From Hansfordia pulvinata (taxonomy: Eukaryota; Ascomycota; Sordariomycetes; Xylariales), in the NCBI GenBank assembly GCA_006538405.1, contig BJKQ01000002.1, positions 1,364,001 to 1,428,000 on the forward strand: DNA of 64,000 nt. The letters run 5' to 3'. This document shows, one piece after another, positions 35,498 through 45,646 of the stretch. Position 1 is the stretch's first letter, and the number at the start of each line of letters is the position of its first letter. Made by a program: the position numbers and the translations under genes. Below the pieces are notes generated by a model that had not been told where the DNA came from, did no database searches, and saw only the letters and a program-made list of their open reading frames with translations.

Positions 35498-37245
35498 TCA
35501 CGCGACCTTCTCTCGCTTCCGCAGCACAATGCGCGATCTCCCGCACGGCTCGACCAGCGTCACCTTGCGGACGCCCGGCGGGCGCACGTCGACGCGCTCA
35601 AATTCGTAGTCCATCAGCAGGTGCGACAGCGCCAGCTTCTGCAGGTTGCTGGCGAACCAGCGGCCCGGGCACGCGGGCCGGCCCAGGCCGAAGTTGAGGA
35701 ACTCGGGCGAGATGGTCGTCACCTTGGGCCGGGCCGGGTCCCTGAGCGCGCGCTTCGGGTCGAAGCCGCCCGGGTAGTTGGCGGCGTCGTGCTGGATCGC
35801 CTTGAGCGGCGCCGCCAGCGTGGCGCCCCGCGGCACGTGCAGGCCGTTGCGGAACGTGAAGCCGCCGCTGGCCACGACGGTCCGCTCCAGGCCCACCTCG
35901 CCGATGGGGTTCTCGCGCAGCGACTCGCGGATGAAGGCGTCCATGGCCTCGAGGCTGTCGGCGAACTCCTGCGTGCCCCAGCTGTGGCGCTCGAGCGACG
36001 CGCGGATCTCCGCCCGCAGGCCGGCCACCGTCTCGGCGAAGAGGGCCGGCGGCAGCGAGATCAGGTCGTACACGGCGTTGGTCATGGTCAGCGTGTTGGA
36101 GTACGACTGCAGGAAGTTGAAGGCCAGCAGGCGGTTCACAATCATCATGGGCTCGTACTCGACGGCCGCGTTCGCGTCCTTGCGCGCCACCTTGAGCGTG
36201 GCGCTCAGCAGGTCGTTGGGCAGGTCGGGCTCCTCCTCGCCGGCGCCGCCTTGGCCTCGGCCTCGTCCAGGGCGCGCATCCGCTCCCGGATGACCGGGAC
36301 GGCGTGCTTGGCCACAATGTCGCGGTCCCGGCCCAGCGACCGCCGCACCAGGGGCGCCAGCAGCGGCCGCAGGAACGAGGGGATGAAGCGGATGTACACC
36401 GCCAGCGAGAACATGCTGACGGCGTAGTGGACGGCGGCGTCGAGGTACTCCTGCTGCCGGCACAGCGGGTAGCCGACGATGATGCGGTTGCTGGTCCGGG
36501 ACAGGAACTTGGTGGCCGAGTCCCACATGTTGATCTCGATGCGGCCCTCGTTGTCCGCCCGCTCGGCGAGGACGTCGCGCATCGCCGCCACCAGCTCCTC
36601 GTTCATCATGGGCATCTTGTCGGCCAGCTTCTGGAACAGCTCGCGGTACACGATGGGCTTCTGGATGTTGTTGTCCAGCACGTTCTCGCCAAACAGGCTG
36701 TACTTGGCGTGCATCACCTCGCGCACGTACGTGTTGAAGGACACGATCGACTCGGGCTGCCGCGCATACTCGGCGATCAGGTCGAGCGGCAGCAGCAGCA
36801 TGAAGCCCTTGTTCGAGTGCGGGAACGGGATCAGGAAGAGCTCACTGGCCGAGCTGCGGACCTAGAAGAGACGGCGGGGTTTTCCTCTGGTCAGTGCTGA
36901 TTTCTTTCCTCTCTCACTCTCTCTCTCTCTCTCTTCCTCTCTCCCTCTCTCTTTTCCTCTCTCACTCCCCCATGCAGGACTGGGACTCGCCGGTGTGCTC
37001 ACCTACCTTGTCATACGCCTCGGCGAAGAGGTCTTTGGCGTTGAAGACGCATTGGTACGCCACGGAGAAGAAGACCAGGAACCCGCGCTCCCCTTCACCC
37101 AGCGGTACCCCGCATACTTTCTCGAGAAGGCGGCAATGAAGGCCGGCTCGAGGAGATGGATGAGCCACGCAGTGGCCGTGGACAGCGTCGCGAATGCGAC
37201 CGCCCGCAGAACAGTGCCCTGCCAGGAGTCGGCGCCAAAGTCCAT
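35498..37245 (-). CDS. Cytochrome P450 (terpenoid-oxidase-like), with two frame breaks
   Basis: Heme monooxygenase anchored by one N-terminal helix (LRAVAFATLSTATAWLIHLL). Exon 1 is 37245-37007 and exon 2 36861-35498, joined by a 145-nt intron (GTAGGT...TTCTAG, phase 0: YDK-VRSSASELFLIP). Motifs: EYARQPESIVSF, ESLREN (ExxR), GFDPKRA and the heme loop FGLGRPACPGRWFA. The I-helix region reads QSYSNTLTMTNAVYDL and lacks the usual acid-Thr pair, as in several fungal groups acting on terpenoid skeletons; family placement is inference. The frame breaks at a C4 run on + (37090-37093; between RWVKG and ERGFLVFFS) and at 36249-36250 (between DEAEAK and GGAGEEEPD); both fit loss of one G on the coding strand. 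A TATAA-like box lies about 175 bases upstream. It diverges from the UbiA-like gene. Confidence 0.85.
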
Positions 37246-38814
37246 CGTGTGGCGGTGACTTGTCGGAAATCCCGTCTGAGATGGGGAAGAGAAGACAAGA
37301 AGCACTGTCGATTCAGTCGGGCGAGGGGCACGGACTTGGACATATGCTCGGTTATAGTCGTCGTTGCCGATCGGTCCAGACCTCTGGGGCAGCCCGCCGT
37401 TGACTACGCCGTCCGTCTTTATAAGTACCGTTGTTATTGCGAGCCCGTGCTGACCGACGCCTTATACAAGAAGAGAAGCACAGGGTGTGGTGGCCCAGAA
37501 AAAAGTTCCGTCAAGAGCAACATGTCTATCTTCGGGAAACTCCGCCAACACCCCAGAACCACGTACTCCTGCCAAAGGCGGATCAGTCCGAGGCCCTTGA
37601 GTGCGTGGTAGTGCGGCACTAGCTAACATATCGGCTCATACGAGTAGGCTTCACGACAGTCTGACTTGTCCTAGGGCTCCTTCGAGAGTGGCGGGTGGGT
37701 CTGGGGAGCCGCCGTCAGTTGTCGTCTGTGTCCTTGCCATGTCATGTCATGTCATACCATGCCTTGCCTTGCCACGCCATGCCCAGTGCCACTGGTGTAT
37801 CGAGTAGCGGTGGCACGGACTTTGGCTGCTTTTGCTTTCTGCGGCACGTCGTCGACCTATTTGCAATGCGAGTACTCGGACTGCCCAACACAGCTCAAGG
37901 GAGTGCGCCACTTGGACCCCAGACACGCCGCCGAGCACGAGGCACTACTAGACCGCTTCCCAGCGCAAGACATCACACTGAGTTGCCGATAGATAAACCA
38001 GACATCTGCCCAGTGTCTTTGTACGGTTAGGTTACATGCTGGAGCAGACGGTCCACAGACAAGGTGACCCCTCGGCCGCTTCAGAGCTGGGCGGCGCCGC
38101 TCCTTCTCAGTAGACCGGGCCAAGTCGTGTGCGCCTCGGCTATCATGGTCGTTTTCGTGCTTAGTTCACCTCTTCACACACGCCGCGTTAGTCAGAGTAT
38201 ATCCAGTCGCGTGTCTCCTAGTGGGACCGGGGACTTGCTGGGAGCTTCTTGGATCATGCCAAACTGGCGAGTGGCCGTGGGACCGGACTACTCAGGCAGA
38301 TCACGCCCAGGCGATCAGTAATGGCGGTGATCGTCTTGGCCTTCTCCCGCGCTGGAGCCCCCATAGTCTCTCCTGTGCGGGCCTCCGCCAAGGGAAAAGG
38401 CCTGGGGAGGTTTTTCTTTGGAGGAGAAATGTGTTCCCTTGGGCATTTCGTACCGTCTCGCGGCTCTGCTTCTGGAACCGAACCTCTGTTACCATCTCGC
38501 CACTTCCGACTGGGCTCGCAGAGAAGGGTCCGTGGCGGGGTTGTTATAGACTGGCGATTCTTATTACGCCTATGTCCTCGCCTATTCCCCACACTGCCCA
38601 TGTCCTCTTACAACAACCAGTCTGCCTAGGAAGCACCAGAGATGGAAAATTAGCTAAAGAAGACAACGCGCGCAACCACACCCCACACACACAGAGGCCC
38701 AGACCCTCCTTCTCCTGGCCACCTTCTACTTTGTGCCTCGGTGGTATAAGCGCATTCTGAGAGAGGGCAGCTTGACGTTGTCCTGAAAGGGCACACCTGC
38801 GCAAACCGGCCGTC
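37246..38814. promoter_or_regulatory. Divergent promoter region of P450 and UbiA-like gene
   Basis: 1.57 kb between two genes that start away from each other, so regulatory sites could be shared. CGAGTACTCG-type motifs at 37637 and 37868, and a short ATGTC/ATGCC repeat block at about 37738-37790. No protein gene recognised. Confidence 0.5.
37418..37425 (-). promoter_or_regulatory. TATA-like element of the second P450
   Basis: CTTATAAA on the minus strand, about 175 bases upstream of the ATG at 37245. Confidence 0.45.
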
Positions 38815-39892
38815 ATGGGCATCGCCACCGCCTCTGTCTCGACATGCGTCTCAGCGGAGCCGGGGTTGGACCCTGAGCGCGACCATGCGTCGGCCAGCCT
38901 GCGCCATGTCCACGGCAGGGGGGTCTCGTCATCCTCATCCTCGCCCTCGTCCTCGTCCTCGTCCTCCCTTCCCTACCCGGCAGCCCTTCAAAAGATGCTG
39001 AAGGGACGCCGCCGGGCTCATCCCAAAAGGGGGGGGCTCCTTGGCAGTCATCGCAAAGCCTCGAGCAGCACCACCACCATGAGCCACTTCAACGCCTTGC
39101 AGAGCCTCCTGGTCAAGCCGGGCCTCATGGGCCTGGGACACCTGGCCCCGGCCATAGGGGCGATCCGCGCCGCGACGGGCGAGTACCAGTTCCCCCGGCT
39201 CTCCTGGTTCTACTGGCCACTTCCTCGGCCCTGGTCGACTGTGAGTCCGCCCACCCTCCCATCTCATTCTTCCCTCTCGAGAAGAATGCGATGAGGAAAT
39301 GACCGAAAAAGCAAGCAGCTGACAACTCGGGGCGGGGGGAACCGGGAGCCGACAGCCTACGACACGTGGAAGGACGTGCCGCCTCACCAGCGGCCGCGGA
39401 GATGGGTCTGGCGGGCGTGCATGTGCGCGGCCTGGGCCGCCATCCTGGCGACGACGTACCTCTGCGGCGTGCGGACCGCCGTGCAGCTCTGGCGCTTCTC
39501 GCTGCTCGGCCTGTTCTGGGGCACGCCCTGCGTCCCGGCCCTGGAGGTCCTGGTCACCGGGCGCCGCCTGCATTTCACCAAGCCCAAGACTGTGGTATGT
39601 GAGGCTTCCCGCCCTCTTTCTCTTTTTTTCCTTTTTTCTTCTTGATTTTCTCGTGTCTAGAGCCCTATATCCCATACCCCCTTTCCTTTCGTCACATCAT
39701 CTTCCAAGTCACGCGGCTCACAAAAAACCCCCGCGCCAGTTCCGCGAGGCCAAGTCCCTCGTAGTGGCCCTGTGCATGGCCTACGTGACGGCCGACGTCA
39801 GCATGTTCCACATGTGCGAAGGCGGAGGAGGAGGAGGAGGAGAGGGATTCTCGTCGTCCTCGTCGTCCCCCTATTCGGTGGCGTTGTTCTCC

Positions 39893-39925
<33 letters not shown>

Positions 39926-40384
39926 TGCTCCCCGCGGCCGATGAGGCTGCGGGCCCTGGGCCTCGCGTTCGCGTACCAGTTCCTCCGGGAGACGGCGTGC
40001 GACGCGCGGGACGCGGGCGAGGACGCGCGCGCGGGCATGCGGACGCTGCCGATCCGGGCGGGCGGGCGGGCGGGCGCGCTGCTGGCCATGGGCGCCGTCG
40101 GGGCCGCGCTGGACGCCGCGCTGACGGGCGCCGTGTACGCGGGACAGCAGCAGCAGCAGCAGCATGGGTGGTGGGGGGAGATTGGGGGGCGGCTGGCCGT
40201 CTCCGTCTCCTCCGTCTCCGTGGCGCCGCCGCTGCTGTGGCGCAGCCTGCTGCGCGTGGGCGCCGCCGTCGCCTTCTACGCCGTCGTGCTGCGGTACCCC
40301 AAGGACCACCCCGCCGCGTGGCACTTTGCGTCGCTCCTCGGCCTCGTCCCTGTCCTCTGGGCGCAGGCTCAGATCTCCCCCTGA
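38815..40384 (+). CDS. UbiA-superfamily-like polytopic membrane protein (prenyltransferase or terpene-cyclase type)
   Basis: Three exons, 38815-39240, 39349 (or 39356)-39594 and 39740-40384, about 438 residues. Several hydrophobic helices are separated by two Asp-rich stretches: DTWKD after helix one or two, and CDARDAGEDARAGMRTLPI in exon 3, which closely resembles the second DxxxD motif of UbiA enzymes that bind prenyl diphosphate through Mg. The exon-2 border has two readings. Acceptor GAG at 39347-39348 keeps the frame as it is. The more usual CAG at 39354-39355 fits if one base is missing near 39211-39213, giving FYW-ATSSALVD-SYDTWKDV, which looks more protein-like. The first 85 residues and a loop in exon 3 are Ser/Pro-rich low complexity. 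The family call rests mainly on the second Asp motif and topology; substrate unknown. Confidence 0.55.
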
Positions 40385-42228
40385 CGTGTGTCTCTCTCTT
40401 TTTTTTTCTCTCTCTTTAGAGGGCATCGCATGCGAGCGGCAGACATTCTAGGTAACTCCGAGGGAGTACAGCAATGAAAAGAGATGCACGCGTTGAAAGG
40501 CCTCGCCGATATCCCCCTTCTTCAGGAGATTCGTCGCTGTTCGTGGGCGGCCCTCCATGCAGTTATCCTCGTTGCTTCTGCGCAGCGTGTCAGTGATTGC
40601 CGTGATGATGCTCACTCATCAGCCTGGGATCGGACATCCCGTCTTGGCTGCTCCTAAGTTAAGTCTCACACAGGCCGTCAGGGGTGCCAGCCACAAGCGT
40701 TCTCCATTCATTTTCCACTTACCAGTGGCGAACGGGCGGACTGACTGCTTGCGAATTCGGGAACCCGGTCTCGCAAATAGCAGTCGCCTTTTCCCCCTTC
40801 CTGGGTTACGGGAAGTCACTGAATGCAAGATTACCTCGCGCGACTCGGCCGGGCCCAGGGCGCGCGCGGCCAAGGAAACCATAATCCAGGAAACGGGGAC
40901 GACTCGGGCCACGCCAGCCCCGTGTCGCCTTGCTTGAAATCCAACTTTTTTCGTTTGGCGCGCGAGGGGGGAGGGGGGGGCTTCCTTCATCGCGACCCCG
41001 TTAGCTCGTGGAGAAACCGCCGCCGCCGCCGCCGCCACACCCGCGAGATGTTTGTGCTTTGCTGCGGGGGGGCGCCTTGAAGATCGTGGGGTGGGGCGGG
41101 AAAAAAAAAAAGACAAATAATGCAGGACTATTCTGTGGAGGGGGGGCGACAAGACTGGGGTTAAACAAGCAAAAGGGGGAGAAGATGCCACCTCCAGCAG
41201 CCCCTACAAGAAGCCGTGCTAGCTCAAGTACCTATTTAGTCGTCCTGCCCTTGTTAGACCCCGGGCGCGTCCGCCGAGAAGGGCAATGATGCCATGTTTC
41301 CGTCGGTCTGCCGCGCCGCGCCGCGCCGCACCGCACCGCACCGCACCGCACCGCACCGCGGGACAGGACTCTCCCCGCCCTTTACGGAGTTTCTAAGGCA
41401 AGAGCTGGACAATGCCCGCCTTTGCCGTTGCCGGGGTTCCGTGCCGTTCCTGGGGCTGGAGTCTACGAGTACTTTAACCCGTCTGCGGCGTCGTCGGTGG
41501 GCACATGGGGATGGACTGCGCGCTTTCCAGGACGGAAAGGCGGGCACGCCGGAGGTGGATAAGGGGGGGAAGGGAACTATTCTACTAGTAGACTCCCAAG
41601 TCGCCCGGAGCAAATGGAGGCAAAGTCAACAAGCAAAGAAGTTGTGGCCACTGCCTGCCTGATCGATATCGAACCGCGCGACTCTCAGGCATACCTACGA
41701 GTACTTGCAGTCCCGGCTCGTGAGCACTGAAGCCTTGTAGACCGGCGGTGCTCAGATATTCCGAGCACTGTTGTGATAACCAAGGTAGCGTGCTCTCCCC
41801 TCTTGTGGCCCTCTGCCCGGGCCCAGACAGCGACAAGAGTTGCCTCATGTCCCTAAATAAAAGAAAAGAAAGAAAAGAAGAGATCCGGCTGGGGGCACTC
41901 AAACAGGCGCGCGGTGCTGCTGCTGCTGCTGCTGGGAAGGAGCGACGCCGGCCGGGGTGGCCAAACACGTGCCTGCCCCGTTCGATGGGGAAGCGTTCAC
42001 TGCAGACGGATATCTAAGGTATCTGTTCGCCGACTCCCGGTATCTTTAGTGGCAGCCCGAGTCTGTCTGCTCCTGCCCGCAAGATCACAACACGCCACCT
42101 ACGATCCTCGTTCGGTGCGGCACAAAAGGAGCCATGGAAAAGGGGGGCCACAGGTTGAGAAACGCAACAAGTTGTACGTCATCAATAACCGAAATCAACA
42201 GTTCAGCCAAAACAAACACCTGTGAGCA

Positions 42229-42254
42229 CACACACACACACACACACACACACA
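42229..42254. repeat. (CA)13 microsatellite
   Basis: Perfect CA array in intergenic DNA. Confidence 0.9.
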
Positions 42255-42782
42255 GATGATGGTGATGATGGCCTACTCGCACTCGCACTAGCGCCGTCAT
42301 GTCGCGCTTCTGCTGCTTCTTGAGCATTGTTAGCGCGATCGGTCTGCGCGTCTGTGCGTCGCGTCGACCAACCGACACAACCTAGGTACGCATACGCGTA
42401 CGAGTACACTCACTCGCTCACACACGCACACACATACACTCACGCATGTACGCACGCAAGCCGCAGAGCGTGGTTGAAAAGAAGAACAAAAGAAAAGTAT
42501 ATATATATATATATAAAGAGTCCCCGAGAAGGACTCCACTATCTAGCAAATTCACCTACCATAAGCATTGTCTCGCGGCCAGCGGCAGGAGCGAAAGCGA
42601 GATAAAAGAGGAGAAAAAAAAAAAACCTAATGAAAGAGCCGGCATGATCGTAGACCCAGAAGCGCCGAACATCACGTGTCCCGGGCCGAGAGAGAGAGAG
42701 AGGGATCCCCATATCGAGAGTTGGAGTGACGAGAACCGAGACATGACGAGTACGAGTAGACACGCCATCGTCGATGCATGCA

Positions 42783-42801
42783 TATATATATATATATATA
42801 T
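42783..42801. repeat. TA microsatellite
   Basis: AT/TA array; a second, similar one lies at 42498-42515. Confidence 0.85.
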
Positions 42802-43713
42802 TTCACCCTGGTGTTGTGTTGTTCTTGTGGAGATTTCAACCCATCGAGCCTAAAATTTGTTTCGCATCTCGCAACGAAGAAGACCCATGAATCCATCCGT
42901 GCAGCTACTAACCAAGTCTCATGGAGATGGAGATGAAGAAGAAGCACACCAGGACCGCGAAGACGCGTCGGAAGGCGAGCCAGAGACACACAGACGCTTT
43001 TTCCCGCCCCCTCCCCCTCTCCCATCATGGTTCGGAAGGCTTGTTTACTTGACTTGCTACGCTTGCCTAGGTAGGTACCTTCGGGTGTTAGCCTCGCGCG
43101 CTACGCACGGCCCGTCGCGAGAGAAGCCAAACCTTCGGCGCCAGGGCAACACACAGACACCGCACGAGCCGATCACTCCCAACGGCCCTTTCCCAGCGAG
43201 CCGGACCTTGCGTGCAAAATTCCATCCGCTCGGGACCCCTTGGGACCATCGTGGCCGCCACGAGGGACATCGACCCCCTCCAGAAATAAAGCACGCTTCA
43301 CAATTCCCGTTCCCAGACTCCTGGGAACACCAGGATGGGGTCGACGAGCCATGCATCGCCATGCACACCATACACAATGCACGTTTCTACCGATCAAGTC
43401 ACGGGCAAAGCAGCACGTCCACGACACCAGACGGAAGCGGAAGGGAAGACAAAAGGTATATTTTGGTCACGGAAATAGGGCACTGAACTACTCCTGGCAG
43501 GAGGGTCACTGCGAACGAGGCAGGTTGGTAGGTAGGTATGTAGGTAAGTTCAGGATGAGAAGCAGAAAAGGGGGTATCGCGGCTATAATAGAGATCACGG
43601 GCTAACTCCAATCCCGTGAAATCAAAATACGCCGGCTGCCGTCGGGAATCCGCATTAAGACTATAAGCCGGTAATTACAAGGAAAATAAAGAATGTAGAG
43701 TGAACGTCAGGCA

Positions 43714-45646
43714 TCAGTCATACAGGCCTCGGAAGCCGCACATGAGCCTCTTGGCCCCAAGCTTGATCGACGCGGGCTTCTCGCCCAGCAACGTGTCCGA
43801 GTTGCTCGACGTCTCCAGCCCGCAGTGCACAAACTTGGGCCACGTGTTGGTGAGCACAAGGTACTTGATCTCGCCCTCCGCCGGGTCGAACACCTGCGGC
43901 GTGAAGATGGCCGGCACCACAATGTCGAGCTGCCCGTCCTTGCGGATCTCCGCCATCCGCGCCACCGACTTGAGGTTCGCCTTGCCCAGCGTGCCCTCCA
44001 GGTCGAACGTCGTGTTGGTACTCGACGGCGTGTCCGGGAAGTCCGACTCCGAGTCGTCAAACGGCACCGCCGAGTCCGAGCACTCGCTCCTCCTCCGGTT
44101 CAGGTCCTTCGCCGCGTCGTCAAACACCTGCCACAGCTCCTTGGCGCCCTTGGACGAGATGTTGACCGGGAATTCCGAGTACTCCAGGCTGACAAAGTGC
44201 GTGTAGATGCGGACGGCCTGCACAAACTGCTGTCGTCGCAGCGTCTCGGGGTCGACCTTGGGTGCGGCCCAACCGCGCTTCCACTCGGCCACGTGGGTGA
44301 GGAAGCTGACGTTCTCGCCCGAGAAATCCTTCAGGGCCGCGAACTCGAGGAGAGGCTGGGGGTTGTTGCGGAGGGCGTTCTCGAGGGCCATCATGGTGAA
44401 CATCTCGCTCTTTCTCGAGCTGGTGGTGATGGCGGTGTCCTTCGATCTGGCGCTCTTTCCGGCGATGGACGTGCGCTTCTCGGCAATCGTAGAGCCGCCG
44501 AGGGTGGAGCGGCCGCCCATGCCGGCGCTGCTCGCCGACATCTCGTCGGCGACGACATCGTCCGTCTGGTTTCGCGCCTCCCAAGCAGCAATGGCGTCGA
44601 GGGTCTCTTGCTGGAGGTTGTGGGTCTTGAGGACGTGCCAGCAGGGGAGGAAGATCACAAAGACTTCCATGACACAGATCGAAAGGCCAATCCTGTTGCG
44701 GGGTTAGGACACTGGTTTCTCCTCGCGACTCGACTTGACTCGACAGAACAATGCGCAGGTACTTACCAAAGGGGCGGTGGGATGACCGCGTTGGCAGCAG
44801 CCATGCTGGGGGCGTAGAGAGAAGCCAGCCAGAGAGGCGAAGCAGGCAAGCCCGCAATGCAGCAGCCGATGGTCTGGATGCGCCATCCGTGGGTGTCGTT
44901 GATGTTGCGACTCTTCCACAGCAGGTAAGGGGCGTAGCACCACGACCAGAAGAACTGCCACACGATGGACAGCCACCTTGAGAGAAAAGCAAGAGTCAGC
45001 TTAAGCCACGCCACAAAAGAGTTCATCTAGTGACTCACCATTCCCAACCCGTAACACACTCCTTGGCAATCTCGGCCTCGGTGCCAGGAACCGTGACGTG
45101 GAAGATGCCGTAGCTGGGGTGGAAGATGGCGGATCCGAAGTAGATGAGGAACGTCAGGGCGAGCTCGAGGACCATGGCCAGGAGGATGTAGATGACGGTT
45201 CTGGTGGTCTTGTCGAGGCGGTGGAACTTCTTCCACATGCGAGTCCACCAGGGTAGCGAGTCGTCGATGATGGCGGCCTTTTCGGGGAGCTTGGTGCTGC
45301 TGAGGTTGCTAAGGTTGGCGAACTGGCGTTGCTGGGAGGCGACGTGAAGGAATTGACTGTTTGAGGCCTGCAAGAGGGCCATGCCGAAAGGGAGGTAGAT
45401 GGACATGGTCCAAAACTGAGCGTCGCATGGTATGTAGGTACCAATCATTAATCCTGGGAAACAGGAGGCCGAGTAGATATGGAGTAAGACGATGGCCGTG
45501 AAGAGGAGCGGGAGCTTCCTGATCTGGAGGAAAGGTAGTCGTCGGTGGCAGTGCAGGAAGACCATGCCGGCGATGAGGGCGACGGTCCAGGCGAGGCCGA
45601 TGGCCACCCAGAACCAGCCCAAAGGGCTGTATACTACCTCAGGCAT
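43714..45646 (-). CDS. Seven-transmembrane RGS-domain protein
   Basis: G-protein signalling regulator combining a GPCR-like membrane part with an RGS domain that accelerates GTP hydrolysis by G-alpha. Three exons, 45646-45039, 44976-44767 and 44692-43714, with phase-2 introns that rebuild Trp codons, give 598 residues. Seven hydrophobic segments are countable (GWFWVAIGLAWTVALIAG; LPLLFTAIVLLHIY; FWTMSIYLPFGMALL; VIYILLAMVLELALTFLIY; WQFFWSWCYAPYLLW; QTIGCCIAGLPASPLWLA; IGLSICVMEVFVIFLPCW). The RGS region begins at EMFTMMALENALRNNPQPLL and includes LLEFAALKDFSGENVSFL and FPVNISSKGAKELWQVFDDA. The start at 45646 (MPEVVYSPLGW) is preferred over an upstream in-frame Met. The layout resembles plant AtRGS1 and fungal GprK/RGS7-type proteins; the cognate G-alpha is unknown. 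Confidence 0.9.

Larger units (their letters stand above)
40385..43713. other. 3.3-kb convergent intergenic region
   Basis: Between the UbiA-like (+) and RGS (-) 3' ends. Only short, compositionally biased open frames. Contains CCGCA tandem units at about 41312-41360, a CA array at 42229-42254, TA arrays at 42498-42515 and 42783-42801, and TACGAGTA-type motifs at 41463, 41696, 42395 and 42746. No gene can be supported. Confidence 0.5.

Noticed and set aside
40619..41191. 190-codon minus-strand frame as a gene
   Set aside because: Low-complexity Arg/Ala/Pro composition, no domain, no splice or promoter support.
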